Below, in pieces: positions 27,564 through 37,979 of a stretch of 64,000 nucleotides of DNA. The DNA comes from Plantimonas leprariae (GTDB taxonomy: Bacteria; Pseudomonadota; Alphaproteobacteria; Rhizobiales; Rhizobiaceae). The DNA is taken from positions 248,001 to 312,000 of the forward strand of contig NZ_VZDO01000004.1 in NCBI RefSeq assembly GCF_008802405.1, in the 5' to 3' direction. Both the position numbers and the translations under genes were made by a program. Under the pieces are notes generated by a model. It was not told the origin of the DNA, searched no databases, and worked only from the letters and a program-made list of their open reading frames with translations. Position 1 is the stretch's first letter. The number at the start of each line of letters is the position of its first letter.

Positions 27564-28070
27564 ATGCTCGATCGCTTCCAGGCGTGTGGGCATGCTATCG
27601 TCCTTTGCGTCGGACTGACGCTGCCGGCGACAGCCGAAATGCCCGCCGGCTCCGTCCCGAAGATCGAGGTTGCGGGCGAGGGTGTGCAGAACATCGCTCT
27701 CGATCGCAGCGACCTATCGGCAATGCCGAGCGTCGAGCAGGAGATCGCTTTCCAGACATCGAAGGGTGAGCATCGCGGACGCTACCGCGGCGTCCCGCTG
27801 CTCGCCGTTCTCGAGCGGGTCGGCCTGCTCGCCGCCGACGGCCATCACGCGGAGCTGCGCCGCAGCGTGTTGGTGAAGGGGCGGGATGGCTACTCCGTCG
27901 CCTTCTCGGTCGGCGAACTGGAGCCGGACTTCGGCGATCGCGCGGCGATGATTGCGCTGACGGAGAACGGCCGGCCGCTGTTCGAGCGCGAGGGGCTGCG
28001 GCTGATCATGCCAGGCGACAAGCGCGGTGCGCGATCGGTGATGGATGTGGTGCGGATCGAGGTTAGATAG
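27564..28070 (+). CDS. exported molybdopterin-binding-fold (sulfite-oxidase-like) small protein
   Basis: A 168-residue protein with a signal peptide (to about TLPATA) and a single domain resembling the oxidoreductase molybdopterin-binding fold: RYRGVPLLAVLERVGLL, KGRDGYSVAFSVGELEP, and GLRLIMPGDKRGARSV. The mature part has no cysteine, so it lacks the residue that coordinates molybdenum in true sulfite oxidases. It may be a non-catalytic member. The ATG at 27564 follows GGAGG. Confidence 0.62.
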   Translation: MLDRFQACGHAIVLCVGLTLPATAEMPAGSVPKIEVAGEGVQNIALDRSDLSAMPSVEQEIAFQTSKGEHRGRYRGVPLLAVLERVGLLAADGHHAELRRSVLVKGRDGYSVAFSVGELEPDFGDRAAMIALTENGRPLFEREGLRLIMPGDKRGARSVMDVVRIEVR

Positions 28071-28210
28071 GACCTGCCACGCCGGCCGCGTGCCGACAGC
28101 GGTGATGATGGACAGTCCGGGACCGCGCCGTTAGAACCGCTGCTCGAAGTAGGAAGCCCGCCCGACAGGTGCCGTGGTTTTCTCCCCATGGCATCTCGGA
28201 AGGCTTGCGC

Positions 28211-30889
28211 ATGAGCGGCGTCAACGACATCCGGTCGACGTTTCTGGACTACTTCGCCGCGAACGGCCATGAGCCGGTCGCGTCGTCGCCGCTCGTGCCG
28301 CGCAACGATCCGACCCTGATGTTCACGAATGCCGGCATGGTGCAGTTCAAGAACGTCTTCACGGGGCTGGAGAAGCGGCCATACAGCCGCGCCACCACGG
28401 CGCAGAAGGTCGTGAGAGCCGGCGGCAAGCACAACGACCTCGACAATGTCGGCTACACCGCCCGGCACCACACCTTCTTCGAGATGCTCGGCAACTTCTC
28501 GTTCGGCGACTACTTCAAGGAAGAGGCGATCGGCCTCGCCTGGAAGCTGGTGACCGAGGAGTTCGGGCTCGACAAGTCGCGCCTTCTCGTCACCGTCTAT
28601 GCCGAGGACGACGTCGCCGCGAAACTCTGGAAGCAGATCGCCGGCTTCCCGGACGAGCGGATCATCCGCATCCCGACCTCCGACAATTTCTGGCAGATGG
28701 GCGATACCGGCCCCTGCGGGCCGTGCTCGGAGATCTTCTACGATCAGGGCGAAGAGGTCTGGGGCGGGCCGCCCGGCTCGGCGGAGGAGGACGGCGACCG
28801 CTTCCTCGAATTCTGGAACCTCGTCTTCATGCAGTTCGAGCAGCAGGCGCCCGGCCAGCGTATCGACCTGCCGCGTCCGTCGATCGACACCGGCTTGGGT
28901 CTCGAGCGCATGGCGGCGATCCTGCAAGGGGTTCATTCGAACTACGAGATCGACCTGTTCCGCACGCTGATCGCGGCGATCGAGGACGTCATCGGCTCGA
29001 AGGCCGAGGGCGATGCGCGGGCCAGCCATCGCGTCATCGCCGACCACCTGCGCGCTTCGGCCTTCCTGATCGCCGATGGCGTGCTGCCGTCGAACGAGGG
29101 GCGCGGCTACGTGCTCCGCCGCATCATGCGCCGCGCCATGCGCCACGCGAAGCTGCTCGGCGCGAAGGAACCGGTGATCTACCGGCTGCTGCCGACGCTG
29201 GTCTCTGAGATGGGCCGCGCCTATCCCGAACTCGTCCGCGCCGAGGCGCTGACCACCGAGACGATAAAGCTGGAGGAGAAGCGCTTCCTCGCGACGCTCG
29301 ATCGTGGCCTCGCGCTCCTCGGGCAGGCGACCGACGGCCTGTCGTCCGGCGCGATGCTGGACGGCGAGACGGCGTTCCGGCTTTACGACACCTACGGCTT
29401 CCCGCTCGACCTGACGCAGGACGCGCTGCGGCAGCGCGAGATTTCGGTCGATCTCGCCGGCTTCCAGTCGGCGATGGAGCGGCAGAAGGCGGAAGCCCGT
29501 GCCAACTGGGCCGGCTCCGGCGAGAAGGCCGACGAGCGCGTCTGGTTCGAGATCCGCGAGCGGGAAGGCGCGACCGAGTTCCTCGGCTACGCGACCGAGA
29601 CCGCCGAAGGGCAGGTGCGCGCGATCGTGCAAGACGGCAAGGAGCAGTCCTCCGCCGCGTCCGGCGACGAGGTTTCGGTCGTCCTGAACCAGACTCCGTT
29701 CTACGGCGAATCCGGCGGCCAGGTCGGCGATACCGGCGTGATGACGGGCGAGGGCGGCGTCCGCTTCGACGTGGCCGACACGCAGAAGGTCGCGAACGGC
29801 CTCTTCGTGCATCGCGGCCGGGTGGCGGCGGGTACGCTGAAGGTCGGCGCAGCGCTGGAGCTTGCCGTCGACCGTTCGCGCCGCTCGAAAATCCGCGCGA
29901 ACCATTCGGCGACGCACCTCCTGCACGAGGGCCTCCGCGAGGTGCTCGGCACGCATGTGGCGCAGAAGGGCTCGATGGTATCGCCGGACCGGCTGCGCTT
30001 CGACTTCTCGCACCCGAAGCCGTTGTCGGCGGAGGAGGTCGCGCGGGTCGAAGCGCTCGCCAACGAAGTGATCCTCGAGAATGCGCCGGTGGAAACGCGG
30101 CTGATGGCGGTGGACGACGCGATCGCGCTCGGCGCCATGGCGCTCTTCGGCGAGAAGTACGGTGATGAGGTGCGCGTCGTCTCGATGGGGAATGCGCGCG
30201 AGGATACCGCGAAAGCCGCCTATTCGATCGAACTCTGCGGCGGCACGCATGCGCGCGCCACCGGCGATATCGGTCTCGTCCATGTCGTGTCCGAAAGCGC
30301 GGTGGGAGCCGGCGTCCGGCGCATCGAGGCGCTGACGGGCGAGGGCGTCCGCGACTACTTCAACGAGCAGGATGCGCGCGTCCGGCGCGTCGCGGCGGCG
30401 CTGAAGGTGCAGCCGGCCGATGTCGCCGAGCGAGTGGAAGCGCTGGTCGAGGAACGCCGCAAGCTGGAGCGCGAAGTCGCCGAGCTGCGCCGCAAGGTGG
30501 CGCTGGCGGGCGACGGCGCAGGTGCCGGCGGCGGCGCGGCGCCGCGCGAGATCGGCGGCGTCAGCTTCGTCGGGCGGGTGCTGGAGGGCGTCGCCGCGAA
30601 GGACCTCAAGGGTCTGGTGGACGAGACGAAGGCCAGCCTCGGCTCCGGCATCATCGCCTTCGCCGGCGTGGCGGACGGCAAGGCGAGCGTCGTCGTCGGC
30701 GTCACGCCCGACCTCACCGCGCGGTTCGACGCTGTGGAACTCGTGCGCCGCGCCAGTGCCGCCATCGGCGGCAAGGGCGGCGGCGGCCGCCCCGACATGG
30801 CACAGGCCGGCGGACCGGACGCCGCGAACGCGAGCGCCGCCATCGCCGCCGTGGAGGAAGCGCTGGGCCGTCAGGCCGAGGCGGCCTGA
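28211..30889 (+). CDS. alaS: alanine--tRNA ligase
   Basis: An 892-residue class II synthetase. The N-terminal aminoacylation core opens with [15 protein letters not shown] and includes [10 protein letters not shown] and the [15 protein letters not shown] region. The editing domain has HSATHLLHE and CGGTHA zinc ligands. The C-Ala domain is predicted at the end, with a glycine-rich [16 protein letters not shown] oligomer loop. It begins at 28211 (MSGVNDIRS) rather than the upstream in-frame ATG, since the family starts there. The 140 bases before it contain no recognised leader. Confidence 0.97.
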   Translation: MSGVNDIRSTFLDYFAANGHEPVASSPLVPRNDPTLMFTNAGMVQFKNVFTGLEKRPYSRATTAQKVVRAGGKHNDLDNVGYTARHHTFFEMLGNFSFGDYFKEEAIGLAWKLVTEEFGLDKSRLLVTVYAEDDVAAKLWKQIAGFPDERIIRIPTSDNFWQMGDTGPCGPCSEIFYDQGEEVWGGPPGSAEEDGDRFLEFWNLVFMQFEQQAPGQRIDLPRPSIDTGLGLERMAAILQGVHSNYEIDLFRTLIAAIEDVIGSKAEGDARASHRVIADHLRASAFLIADGVLPSNEGRGYVLRRIMRRAMRHAKLLGAKEPVIYRLLPTLVSEMGRAYPELVRAEALTTETIKLEEKRFLATLDRGLALLGQATDGLSSGAMLDGETAFRLYDTYGFPLDLTQDALRQREISVDLAGFQSAMERQKAEARANWAGSGEKADERVWFEIREREGATEFLGYATETAEGQVRAIVQDGKEQSSAASGDEVSVVLNQTPFYGESGGQVGDTGVMTGEGGVRFDVADTQKVANGLFVHRGRVAAGTLKVGAALELAVDRSRRSKIRANHSATHLLHEGLREVLGTHVAQKGSMVSPDRLRFDFSHPKPLSAEEVARVEALANEVILENAPVETRLMAVDDAIALGAMALFGEKYGDEVRVVSMGNAREDTAKAAYSIELCGGTHARATGDIGLVHVVSESAVGAGVRRIEALTGEGVRDYFNEQDARVRRVAAALKVQPADVAERVEALVEERRKLEREVAELRRKVALAGDGAGAGGGAAPREIGGVSFVGRVLEGVAAKDLKGLVDETKASLGSGIIAFAGVADGKASVVVGVTPDLTARFDAVELVRRASAAIGGKGGGGRPDMAQAGGPDAANASAAIAAVEEALGRQAEAA

Positions 30890-30898
30890 CGGCATCGG

Positions 30899-31348
30899 TC
30901 AAAGCATGCGGCGGTACTGGATGAAACCGGATCGCTCCGCGACTTTATCGTAGAGTCGCCGGGCGGTCTCGTTCGTCTCGTGCGTCAGCCAGTGGACGCG
31001 GCTCGCACCCTCGCGCTTCGCGAATTCGCAAACGGCTTCGATCAACGCCGCGCCAGCTCCAGTGCCGCGCCGGTCGGGCGCGACGAACAGGTCCTGCAGG
31101 TAGCAGTAGTCGCCGGCCGTCCAGGTCGACCGGTGCAGGATCGCGTGCGCGATCCCGAACAGGCCTCGATCATCGAACGCGCCGAAGGCGGTCATCGGCT
31201 CGCTCGGATCGAGCAGGCGTTGCCAAGTGAGCGCCGTCCCGTCGTCGGCAATCGTGGCACGGTAGAATTCGAGATAACCGCGCCATAGCGGTAGCCAAGC
31301 CTCGCGGTCGCCTGCGGCGAGCGGCCGGATCACGACAGCTTCGGTCAC
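30899..31348 (-). CDS. GNAT-family N-acetyltransferase
   Basis: A 149-residue acetyltransferase. The acetyl-CoA-binding motif DLFVAPDRRGTGAGAALIEAV matches motif A (R/Q-x-x-G-x-G/A), preceded by YCYLQ and followed by HWLTHETNETARRLYDKV. Such short GNATs acetylate small amines or peptides; the substrate is unknown. The start is GTG, overlapping the stop of the PRC-barrel gene (GTGA), so the two are coupled. Confidence 0.85.
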   Translation of the reverse strand: MTEAVVIRPLAAGDREAWLPLWRGYLEFYRATIADDGTALTWQRLLDPSEPMTAFGAFDDRGLFGIAHAILHRSTWTAGDYCYLQDLFVAPDRRGTGAGAALIEAVCEFAKREGASRVHWLTHETNETARRLYDKVAERSGFIQYRRML

Positions 31349-31722
31349 TCGTTCCAGCGGGGCATGTTGGCGACGTCGTCGGCGCTGGCCGTCAGGAGGA
31401 GGCCGTTGGTCGACATCTGGAAGGCATCGAGCGGGATCGCCACGTCGTCGCGGTCGGCGAAGCCGGCGCCGTCCTCGAAATCCACCACGAGCGCGGTCGG
31501 GGTCGCGGGGCTGGTGCCGATCACCTCGTCCACCTCACCGATCTTCTGCCCGTTCGCACCGAGGACGTTCAGATCCTCCACCGCCTCGACATTCATGTTC
31601 CATGGAGCCATCAGCGTTCCGTCCGGCACTTCGACGAACTGCACCTGGGCGGTCGCCGCCGATGCGAGGAAACCGGCACCGATCGCGGCGGCGGCCAGAA
31701 GTTGACGGGTGAATACGCGCAT
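31345..31722 (-). CDS. exported PRC-barrel domain protein
   Basis: A 125-residue protein with a signal peptide (MRVFTRQLLAAAAIG to about SAATA) and one PRC-barrel-like domain containing DLNVLGANGQKIGEVDEVIG and ALVVDFEDGAGF. PRC barrels occur in RNA-processing and photosynthetic proteins; exported copies in Hyphomicrobiales are common and poorly understood. It is transcribed before the overlapping GNAT gene. Confidence 0.8.
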   Translation of the reverse strand: MRVFTRQLLAAAAIGAGFLASAATAQVQFVEVPDGTLMAPWNMNVEAVEDLNVLGANGQKIGEVDEVIGTSPATPTALVVDFEDGAGFADRDDVAIPLDAFQMSTNGLLLTASADDVANMPRWNE

Positions 31723-31914
31723 CGTTGCCTTCCCTTGAACTCGAACGACGGAAGAACACCGGACGCCGCCGAATCGTTTCCGCCGCCCCGAAAGAACGGC
31801 AGCTCGCCAGCGCTCCGCGGATCGCGCTAGCGGGAACGGCCTCGCGGACTATCTGCCTCCCGATCGAACCGAGGAGTTCGAAACGCTCGCGTCGCAGCGG
31901 CGGGGAGGGGAAGC

Positions 31915-33156
31915 ATGGGCATTCTGGCCGACATCAAGGCGTTCGACCGCGACCAGCGACACACGCTGATCGCGAGCTATCTCGGCTGGACGCTCGACGC
32001 CTTCGACTTCTTCCTGCTGGTCTTCGTCCTGAAGGCGATCGCGGAGGAGTTCCGGGTCGAGGTCTCCGCCGTTTCCTACGCCGTGTTCCTGACGCTCGCG
32101 GCGCGGCCGGTCGGCGCTTTTTTGTTCGGGCTTGCGGCCGACCGCTACGGGCGGCGGCCGGTGCTGATGGCGAACATCCTGCTCTATTCGCTCCTGGAAT
32201 TCGCCTCCGGATTCTCGCCGAACCTGACCGTGCTGATCGTGCTTCGCGCCCTCTACGGCGTCGCGATGGGCGGCGAATGGGGCATCGGCGCATCGCTGAC
32301 GATGGAGACGGTGCCGGAGCGCTCGCGCGGCTGGGTGTCCGGCATTCTGCAGGCCGGCTATCCGTCCGGCTACCTCCTCGCCTCGCTCGTCTACCTCGTG
32401 CTGTTCCCGTCGATTGGCTGGCGAGGCTTGTTCTTCGTCGGCGTCCTGCCGGCCCTGCTGGTCGTCTACGTGCGGCGGACGGTGAAGGAATCGCCGGCCT
32501 TCGAGCGGCGGCGCGAGCGGGCGGCGCGTCCGTCCTTCGGTGCGGCACTGCGCGGCAACGTTCCGCTGCTGGTCTGGGCGGTGCTGCTGATGACAGCCTT
32601 CAACTTCTTCAGCCACGGCACGCAGGACGTCTATCCGACCTTCCTCGAAAAGCAGCACCAATATTCGAGCTACACGGTCGCGACGATCGCGGTCGTCTAC
32701 AGCATCGGCGCGATCCTCGGAGGCCTCACCTTCGGCGCGTGGTCGCAGCGCGTCGGCCGCCGGCGGGCGATGGTGACGGCGGCGCTGCTTGCCATGCCGG
32801 TCGCCTGGCTCTGGGCCTACGGCGGCAGCCCGGTGCTTTTCGCGATCGGCGCGTTCCTGATGCAGTTCTGCGTGCAGGGGGCCTGGGGCGTCATCCCGGC
32901 GCATCTCAACGAGGTCTCGCCGCCGGAGCTGCGCGGCACCTTCCCAGGAACGGCCTACCAGCTCGGCAATCTTCTCGCGGCAAGCAACGCGACGATCCAG
33001 ACGAGCCTCGCCGAGCATTGGGGCAACGACTATGCCGCCGCGCTGTTCTGGACCGTGCTGCCCGGCGCGGTGATCCTGGCGCTGCTGGCCGGCTTCGGCA
33101 CGGAGCGGCGCACCGCCGACTTCACGGCCGACGCGCGGAACGCGCCGGCCGAGTAG
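31915..33156 (+). CDS. MFS transporter, carboxylate/sialate:H+ symporter type
   Basis: A 413-residue major facilitator with twelve predicted membrane helices. GWTLDAFDFFLL in helix 1, the DRYGRRP loop between helices 2 and 3, and MGGEWGIGASLTMET in helix 4 point to the sialate/lactate symporter group (SHS, Jen-like). The likely substrate is a small carboxylate, imported with protons. It is divergent from the PRC/GNAT pair and converges on icd with a ten-base gap. Confidence 0.82.
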   Translation: MGILADIKAFDRDQRHTLIASYLGWTLDAFDFFLLVFVLKAIAEEFRVEVSAVSYAVFLTLAARPVGAFLFGLAADRYGRRPVLMANILLYSLLEFASGFSPNLTVLIVLRALYGVAMGGEWGIGASLTMETVPERSRGWVSGILQAGYPSGYLLASLVYLVLFPSIGWRGLFFVGVLPALLVVYVRRTVKESPAFERRRERAARPSFGAALRGNVPLLVWAVLLMTAFNFFSHGTQDVYPTFLEKQHQYSSYTVATIAVVYSIGAILGGLTFGAWSQRVGRRRAMVTAALLAMPVAWLWAYGGSPVLFAIGAFLMQFCVQGAWGVIPAHLNEVSPPELRGTFPGTAYQLGNLLAASNATIQTSLAEHWGNDYAAALFWTVLPGAVILALLAGFGTERRTADFTADARNAPAE

Positions 33157-33166
33157 CGGGGTCGGT

Positions 33167-34381
33167 TCAGGCGGCCATCGCCGTCTTCAGGTTCTCGTCG
33201 ACCTTGTCGAGGAAACCGGTGGTCGAGAGCCACTTCTGGTCCGGCCCGATCAGGAGGGCGAGATCCTTGGTCAAGAAGCCGGCTTCGACGGTCTCGATGC
33301 AGACACGCTCCAGCGTCGCCGAGAAGGTCTTCAGGTCGTCGTTGTTGTCGAGCTTGGCGCGGTGCGCGAGGCCGCGTGTCCAGGCGAAGATCGAGGCGAT
33401 GGAGTTGGTCGAGGTCTGCTGACCCTTCTGGTGCTGGCGGTAGTGGCGCGTCACCGTGCCGTGCGCGGCCTCCGCCTCGACCGTCTGGCCGTCCGGCGTC
33501 ATCAGGACGGAGGTCATCAGGCCGAGCGAGCCGAAGCCCTGCGCCACGATGTCGGACTGCACGTCGCCATCGTAGTTCTTGCAGGCCCAGACGTAACCGC
33601 CCGACCACTTCAGCGCCGAAGCCACCATGTCGTCGATCAGGCGGTGCTCGTAGGTGAGCTTGCGGCCGTCGAACTCGGCCTTGAACTCGGCGTCGAACAC
33701 CTCCTGGAAGATGTCCTTGAAGCGCCCGTCATAGGCCTTCAGGATCGTGTTCTTGGTGGACAGGTAGACCGGGTAGTTGCGCAAAAGCCCGTAGGCGAAG
33801 GAAGCTCGGGCGAACTCGCGGATCGACTCGTCGAGGTTATACATGGCGAGCGCCACGCCGGCGCCCGGCGACTTGTAGACCTCGTGCTCGATGGTCTGGC
33901 CGTCCTCGCCGACGAACTTGATCGTCAATGTGCCCTTGCCGGGAAAGCGGAAGTCGGTGGCGCGGTACTGATCGCCGAAGGCGTGGCGGCCGACGACGAT
34001 CGGCTGCGTCCAGCCAGGGACCAGGCGCGGCACGTTCTTCATCACGATCGGCTCGCGGAAGATCACGCCGCCGAGGATGTTGCGGATCGTACCGTTCGGC
34101 GACTTCCACATCTTCTTTAAGGAGAACTCCTCGACTCGCGCCTCGTCCGGCGTGATCGTCGCGCACTTCACGCCGACGCCGTGGCGGGCGATGGCGTTCG
34201 CCGCGTCCACCGTCACCTGGTCGTCGGTGGCGTCGCGGTTTTCCATGCCGAGGTCGTAGTATTCCAGCGGCACGTCGAGATAGGGATGGATCAGCTTGTC
34301 CTTGATAAGCTGCCAGATGATCCGGGTCATCTCGTCGCCGTCGAGTTCCACGACCGGGTTCTGGACCTTGATCTTCGCCAT
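33167..34381 (-). CDS. icd: NADP-dependent isocitrate dehydrogenase
   Basis: A 404-residue TCA-cycle enzyme that oxidises isocitrate to 2-oxoglutarate. It belongs to the eukaryote-like subfamily II: N-terminal [21 protein letters not shown] substrate segment, [25 protein letters not shown] with metal-binding aspartates, and the [16 protein letters not shown] region. Length is typical of this subfamily. It is divergent from trmJ. Confidence 0.97.
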   Translation of the reverse strand: MAKIKVQNPVVELDGDEMTRIIWQLIKDKLIHPYLDVPLEYYDLGMENRDATDDQVTVDAANAIARHGVGVKCATITPDEARVEEFSLKKMWKSPNGTIRNILGGVIFREPIVMKNVPRLVPGWTQPIVVGRHAFGDQYRATDFRFPGKGTLTIKFVGEDGQTIEHEVYKSPGAGVALAMYNLDESIREFARASFAYGLLRNYPVYLSTKNTILKAYDGRFKDIFQEVFDAEFKAEFDGRKLTYEHRLIDDMVASALKWSGGYVWACKNYDGDVQSDIVAQGFGSLGLMTSVLMTPDGQTVEAEAAHGTVTRHYRQHQKGQQTSTNSIASIFAWTRGLAHRAKLDNNDDLKTFSATLERVCIETVEAGFLTKDLALLIGPDQKWLSTTGFLDKVDENLKTAMAA

Positions 34382-34495
34382 CTGATTTCCTCGACGGTTT
34401 GGGGATTGGCCGGCGCTATAGCATCGGGTCCCGGATGCGCAAAGGCTTGGCCGGGCGGCTCGCGGCGGCTATCAGCACGGCGGAAGGAGAGAAGC

Positions 34496-35278
34496 GTGGC
34501 GGGCACCGACCGGACGGCGGAAACGATGGCGAGCGGCGGACCGGCCATCGTGCTGGTGGAGCCGCAGATGGCCGAGAACATCGGCATGGTGGCGCGGGCG
34601 ATGGCGAATTTCGGCCTCGCCGACCTGCGCCTCGTCACCCCGCGCGACGGCTGGCCGAACGAGAAGGCACGGGCGACCGCGAGCCGCGCCGACCATGTCA
34701 TCGACGGGGCGAGGGTCTTCGATACGGTGCGGGAGGCGGTGGCGGACCTCACCTGGCTGCTGGCCACCACGGCGCGGCCGCGCGACAGCGTGAAGCCGGT
34801 GCGGGGACCGCAAGGAGCGAGCGCCGGGTTGCGGGCGCGCATCGCGGCGGGTCAGCCGGCGGGCATTCTGTTCGGGCGCGAGCGCTTCGGCCTGTCGAAC
34901 GAGGAGGTGGGCCTCGCCGACGAGATCGTTACCTTCCCGGTGAACCCGGCTTTCGCATCGCTGAACATCGCGCAGGCGGTGCTGCTGATGAGCTACGAGT
35001 GGATGCAGTCCGCTGGCGGGGAGGGCGAGGCGGAAGCGCCGCGCTTCGCGGCGCCGGAGATGGAGCCGGCCGAGAAGGGCGACCTCCACCGCCTGCTCGA
35101 CCACACCGAGGCGCTGCTCGACCGGCTCGGTTACTTCCGCCCGCCGGAGCGAAAGGTCGCGCTCTCCGAAAAACTGCGCACGACGCTGACCAAGGCGAAC
35201 TTCAGCCGGATGGAGGTGCACGCGCTCCACGGCGTGCTGCGGCATGTCGAGGCGCGCCTGGACGGGAAGGGCGAATGA
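34496..35278 (+). CDS. trmJ: TrmJ-type tRNA (cytidine/uridine-2'-O-)-methyltransferase
   Basis: A 260-residue SPOUT-fold methyltransferase. The three knot motifs are visible: [18 protein letters not shown] near the start, [14 protein letters not shown], and [16 protein letters not shown]. TrmJ methylates tRNA position 32. A GTG start at 34496 is chosen because AGGAG lies six bases ahead; the ATG at 34526 is the alternative. Its last codons overlap the murI start (ATGA). Confidence 0.9.
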   Translation: MAGTDRTAETMASGGPAIVLVEPQMAENIGMVARAMANFGLADLRLVTPRDGWPNEKARATASRADHVIDGARVFDTVREAVADLTWLLATTARPRDSVKPVRGPQGASAGLRARIAAGQPAGILFGRERFGLSNEEVGLADEIVTFPVNPAFASLNIAQAVLLMSYEWMQSAGGEGEAEAPRFAAPEMEPAEKGDLHRLLDHTEALLDRLGYFRPPERKVALSEKLRTTLTKANFSRMEVHALHGVLRHVEARLDGKGE

Positions 35279-36060
35279 TGGCGCGTCCGGTCCTGATGCT
35301 CGACAGCGGCGTCGGCGGGCTGACCGTGCTGCGCGAGGCGCGCGTGCTGATGCCGGATCGGCGCTTTGTCTACGTTGCGGACGATGCCGGCTTTCCCTAT
35401 GGCGGCTGGGAGGAAACGGCGCTTCGGGGCCGCTTGGTGGACCTGTTCGGGCGGCTCATCGCCGAGCACGACCCGCTGATCTGCGTCGTCGCCTGCAACA
35501 CCGCCTCGACGCTCTCGCTCGACGCGCTGCGCGCCGCCTTCCCGGCGATGCCCTTCGTTGGGACGGTGCCCGCCATCAAGCCGGCGGCGGAGCGGACGCG
35601 CTCCGGCCTCGTCTCGGTGCTCGCGACGCCGGGAACGGTGAAGCGGCAATACACCCGCGACCTTATCCAGCAGTGGGCGGCGAAGGTCGACGTGCGGCTC
35701 GTCGGCAGCGTCGCGCTGGCGACCCTTGCGGAAGCCTATATGCGCGACGGCTTCGTGGACGAGGCGGCGGTGCGGGCCGAGATCGAGCCATGCTTCGCCG
35801 AGGACAGCGGGCGGCGGACCGACATCGTGGTGCTCGCCTGTACGCACTATCCGTTTCTGGCCAACCGCATGCGCAAGGTCGCGCCCTGGCCGGTGGACTG
35901 GCTCGACCCAGCCGAGGCGATCGCGCGCCGGGCCCTGTCTATCCTGCCGGAGACTCCCGGCGGCGAGCCGGAGCCGAAGCGCGACATCGCGGTGTTTACT
36001 TCCGGCGAGGTCGATCCGCTGAAGCGCCGCCTGATGCAGGGCTTCGGGCTCGCCTGCTGA
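35275..36060 (+). CDS. murI: glutamate racemase
   Basis: A 261-residue enzyme making D-glutamate for peptidoglycan. The two catalytic cysteines lie in VACNTAST and VLACTHYPF, with [10 protein letters not shown] at the N-terminus and ADDAGFPYG after it. Length is normal. It begins with tandem ATG codons overlapping the trmJ stop, so it is co-translated with that gene; the pairing is positional rather than metabolic. Confidence 0.96.
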   Translation: MMARPVLMLDSGVGGLTVLREARVLMPDRRFVYVADDAGFPYGGWEETALRGRLVDLFGRLIAEHDPLICVVACNTASTLSLDALRAAFPAMPFVGTVPAIKPAAERTRSGLVSVLATPGTVKRQYTRDLIQQWAAKVDVRLVGSVALATLAEAYMRDGFVDEAAVRAEIEPCFAEDSGRRTDIVVLACTHYPFLANRMRKVAPWPVDWLDPAEAIARRALSILPETPGGEPEPKRDIAVFTSGEVDPLKRRLMQGFGLAC

Positions 36061-36062
36061 CC

Positions 36063-36572
36063 TTAGCTTTTCGAGAAGCTGACGTTCGAGGTCTGCTTGT
36101 CGGCGCCGTCGACCTTGTCCGTCACCACCAGCGAGAACTGGCCGTTGCCGGCGTTGCGGATCGTCATGGTCGCGTTGCGATCGCCATAGATCGGCACGGC
36201 ATAGATCATGGTGAGGACGAGCGCGTCACCACGCTGGGTTCCCGAAACCTGCGCAGGTCCCTTCGTCGAGCCGGTATAGGTTCCCGTGAAGCGCTTCGAC
36301 GCCGGATCGTATCGGATGTCCGCGCCGATCCGGCGGGTTACGATCACCGCCGCACGGCAGGTGCCGGTTATCGAAACCCGGTTCGGGGTCGGGCGACTGC
36401 CCGTGACGCGGCAGGACACCCGGCGCGGTGAGGGGTCGACGTCGCGCTGCACCGTGCCGGAACCCTGCCAGCCGCCGTCGAAGCGTTGCAGGAAGCTGGC
36501 ATCGGCGCGGGCGGCACTCGGCATGCCGAAGGCGAGGGCGGCGATGGACAGGCCAATGAGTTTCGTCTGCAC
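36063..36572 (-). CDS. small exported protein of unknown function
   Basis: A 169-residue protein with a signal peptide (MQTKLIGLSIAALAFG, cleaved near SAARA-DASF). The mature region opens FLQRFDGGWQGSGTV, has two cysteines likely to pair (VSCRV and GTCRA), and continues as beta-rich sequence. Function is unknown. It shares its layout with the exported protein at 15570-16103. The GTG at 36572 is chosen because it gives a clean signal peptide; an in-frame start at 36653 would add 27 residues. Confidence 0.65.
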   Translation of the reverse strand: MQTKLIGLSIAALAFGMPSAARADASFLQRFDGGWQGSGTVQRDVDPSPRRVSCRVTGSRPTPNRVSITGTCRAAVIVTRRIGADIRYDPASKRFTGTYTGSTKGPAQVSGTQRGDALVLTMIYAVPIYGDRNATMTIRNAGNGQFSLVVTDKVDGADKQTSNVSFSKS

Positions 36573-36682
36573 GGCGTCTCTCTGTTCGGGTTTCCCAATC
36601 GCGGTCGAGAGAGGAACGAGGCTGGCGAGCATGCGTTCGCGGAAGGACATCAACTCGCCGGCATGACCGGCCCGGAGCGTCC

Positions 36683-36841
36683 ATGGACCTCATCCGAATC
36701 GTCATCGCGATCTTCCTGCCGCCGGTCGCCGTCTTCACGCAGGTCGGCCTCGGCAAGCATTTCTGGATCAATCTGCTGCTGACCCTCTGCGGCTGGCTGC
36801 CGGGCGTGATCCATGCCGTCTGGGTCATCGGCAAATACTGA
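36683..36841 (+). CDS. YqaE/Pmp3-family small membrane protein
   Basis: A 52-residue protein made of two hydrophobic segments (IRIVIAIFLPPVAVF and FWINLLLTLCGWLPGVIHAVWVI). The FLPPVAVF and GWLPGVIHAVWV motifs are diagnostic of the Pmp3/YqaE family, associated in other organisms with cation and membrane-potential stress. It is divergent from the exported protein gene and immediately precedes the rpsD promoter region. Confidence 0.85.
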   Translation: MDLIRIVIAIFLPPVAVFTQVGLGKHFWINLLLTLCGWLPGVIHAVWVIGKY

Positions 36842-36855
36842 AACGCGGCAACGGC

Positions 36856-37051
36856 TTGACTTCGCTTCCGACAGCGAGCTAATCCCCCGCTGCGGCCGAT
36901 CCGAAAGGACCGGCCGTTTCGACGTGTCCCGTGGATGGTTGCCTCTCGTGTCAACCGTCCTGTCAGTCGGCCGATAGGCCGGCAGAGGAGGGCGCGTTTC
37001 CTCGCCCGGCGGAACGGTTCCGTCCGGGCTTCGTCGTTTGAGGGAAATGCG
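36856..37051 (+). promoter_or_regulatory. rpsD promoter and structured 5' leader
   Basis: TTGACT (36856-36861) and CTAATC (36879-36884, 17-base spacer) form a likely promoter, giving a leader of about 160 bases. Four stem-loops follow: 36893-36916 (ten pairs with one A-C mismatch, GAAA loop), 36935-36958 (seven pairs including one wobble), 36968-36981 (five pairs, GATA loop) and 37005-37028 (ten pairs with one bulge). The ribosome-binding site GAGGGA lies just downstream. Such structure suggests feedback control by S4, as known for rpsD in other bacteria; here it is inference. Confidence 0.55.
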
Positions 37052-37669
37052 ATGACAAAGCGCGCAGAATCCAAATACAAGATCGATCGCCGCATGGGCG
37101 AAAACATCTGGGGGCGTCCGAAGTCCCCGGTGAACCGCCGTCAGTACGGCCCCGGCCAGCACGGCCAGCGCCGCAAGGGCAAGGTTTCCGACTTCGGCCT
37201 GCAGCTCAAGGCGAAGCAGAAGCTGAAGGGCTACTACGGCGACGTTTCCGAGAAGCAGTTCCGCAAGGTCTACGAGGAGGCCTCCCGCCGCAAGGGCGAC
37301 ACCTCCGAGAACCTGATCGGCCTGCTCGAGAGCCGCCTCGACGCCATCGTCTACCGCGCGAAGTTCGTGCCGACGATCTTCGCGGCACGCCAGTTCGTCA
37401 ACCACGGCCATGTCAGCGTCAACGGCGTGCGCACCAACATCGGTTCGTATGTCTGCAAGGCCGGCGACGTGATCGAGGTGCGGCAGAAGTCGAAGCAACT
37501 CGTGACCGTGCTGGAGTCGGTACAGCTCGCCGAGCGCGACGTGCCGGACTACGTCGAGGTCGATCACCAGAAGATGGTCGCTACCTACCAGCGCATCCCG
37601 AGCCTTTCGGACGTGCCCTATCCGGTGCAGATGGAGCCCAACCTCGTGGTCGAGTTCTACTCGCGCTGA
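37052..37669 (+). CDS. rpsD: 30S ribosomal protein S4
   Basis: A 205-residue primary 16S rRNA-binding protein that starts small-subunit assembly. It has the usual [14 protein letters not shown] stretch near residue 30, the helical [11 protein letters not shown] region, and the S4 RNA-binding domain ([25 protein letters not shown]). It is a single-gene unit here with its own promoter, leader and terminator, outside the large ribosomal operons. Confidence 0.98.
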   Translation: MTKRAESKYKIDRRMGENIWGRPKSPVNRRQYGPGQHGQRRKGKVSDFGLQLKAKQKLKGYYGDVSEKQFRKVYEEASRRKGDTSENLIGLLESRLDAIVYRAKFVPTIFAARQFVNHGHVSVNGVRTNIGSYVCKAGDVIEVRQKSKQLVTVLESVQLAERDVPDYVEVDHQKMVATYQRIPSLSDVPYPVQMEPNLVVEFYSR

Positions 37670-37697
37670 GTTTCTGTCGCGTCACTCGGAAATTTGG

Positions 37698-37722
37698 AAG
37701 GCCGCCTTTGGGCGGCCTTTTT
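37698..37722 (+). terminator. Rho-independent terminator after rpsD
   Basis: The stem AAGGCCGCC (37698-37706) and GGCGGCCTT (37711-37719) with the four-base loop TTTG, followed by a run of T. It lies 29 bases after the rpsD stop. Confidence 0.9.
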
Positions 37723-37748
37723 CATGCGAGCGGTAACCGGAACCGGTG

Positions 37749-37979
37749 ATGACGGACGGCGAGAAGGAGCGGATCAAGCTCCGGGCGAATTGGTTCAATG
37801 TCTTATCGGCGGCAACTTTCGCCGTAGGCACCTTGGCCTCCGCCGTACGGCTCGTTTCCGATGAGCGTGTCACGATCCGGAGCGCGCTCGTACTCGTGGG
37901 CCTCGCGGTCCTTTGCTTCTGCCTGAGTTACGCACTACATTTGCTGGCGATGGCAGGCCTGAAGAGGTTGGATCGATGA
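37749..37979 (+). CDS. small two-span membrane protein of unknown function
   Basis: A 76-residue protein with a charged head ([15 protein letters not shown]) and two hydrophobic segments (about residues 16-32 and 44-68), ending in KRLDR. I do not recognise a family; holin-like topology is possible but not shown. Its stop overlaps the start of the next tiny gene (ATGA). GC content is lower than that of its neighbours. A GTG three bases earlier is an alternative start; neither has a clear ribosome-binding site. Confidence 0.55.
   Translation: MTDGEKERIKLRANWFNVLSAATFAVGTLASAVRLVSDERVTIRSALVLVGLAVLCFCLSYALHLLAMAGLKRLDR

Noticed and set aside
28071-28210. A possible structured leader or small RNA before alaS, including GGACAGTCC
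   Set aside because: Only a short local palindrome is visible; it fits no riboswitch, RNase P or T-box pattern that I can recognise.
27890-30895. A 1001-codon minus-strand frame opposite alaS
   Set aside because: alaS is unmistakable on the other strand; the opposing product lacks any motif.
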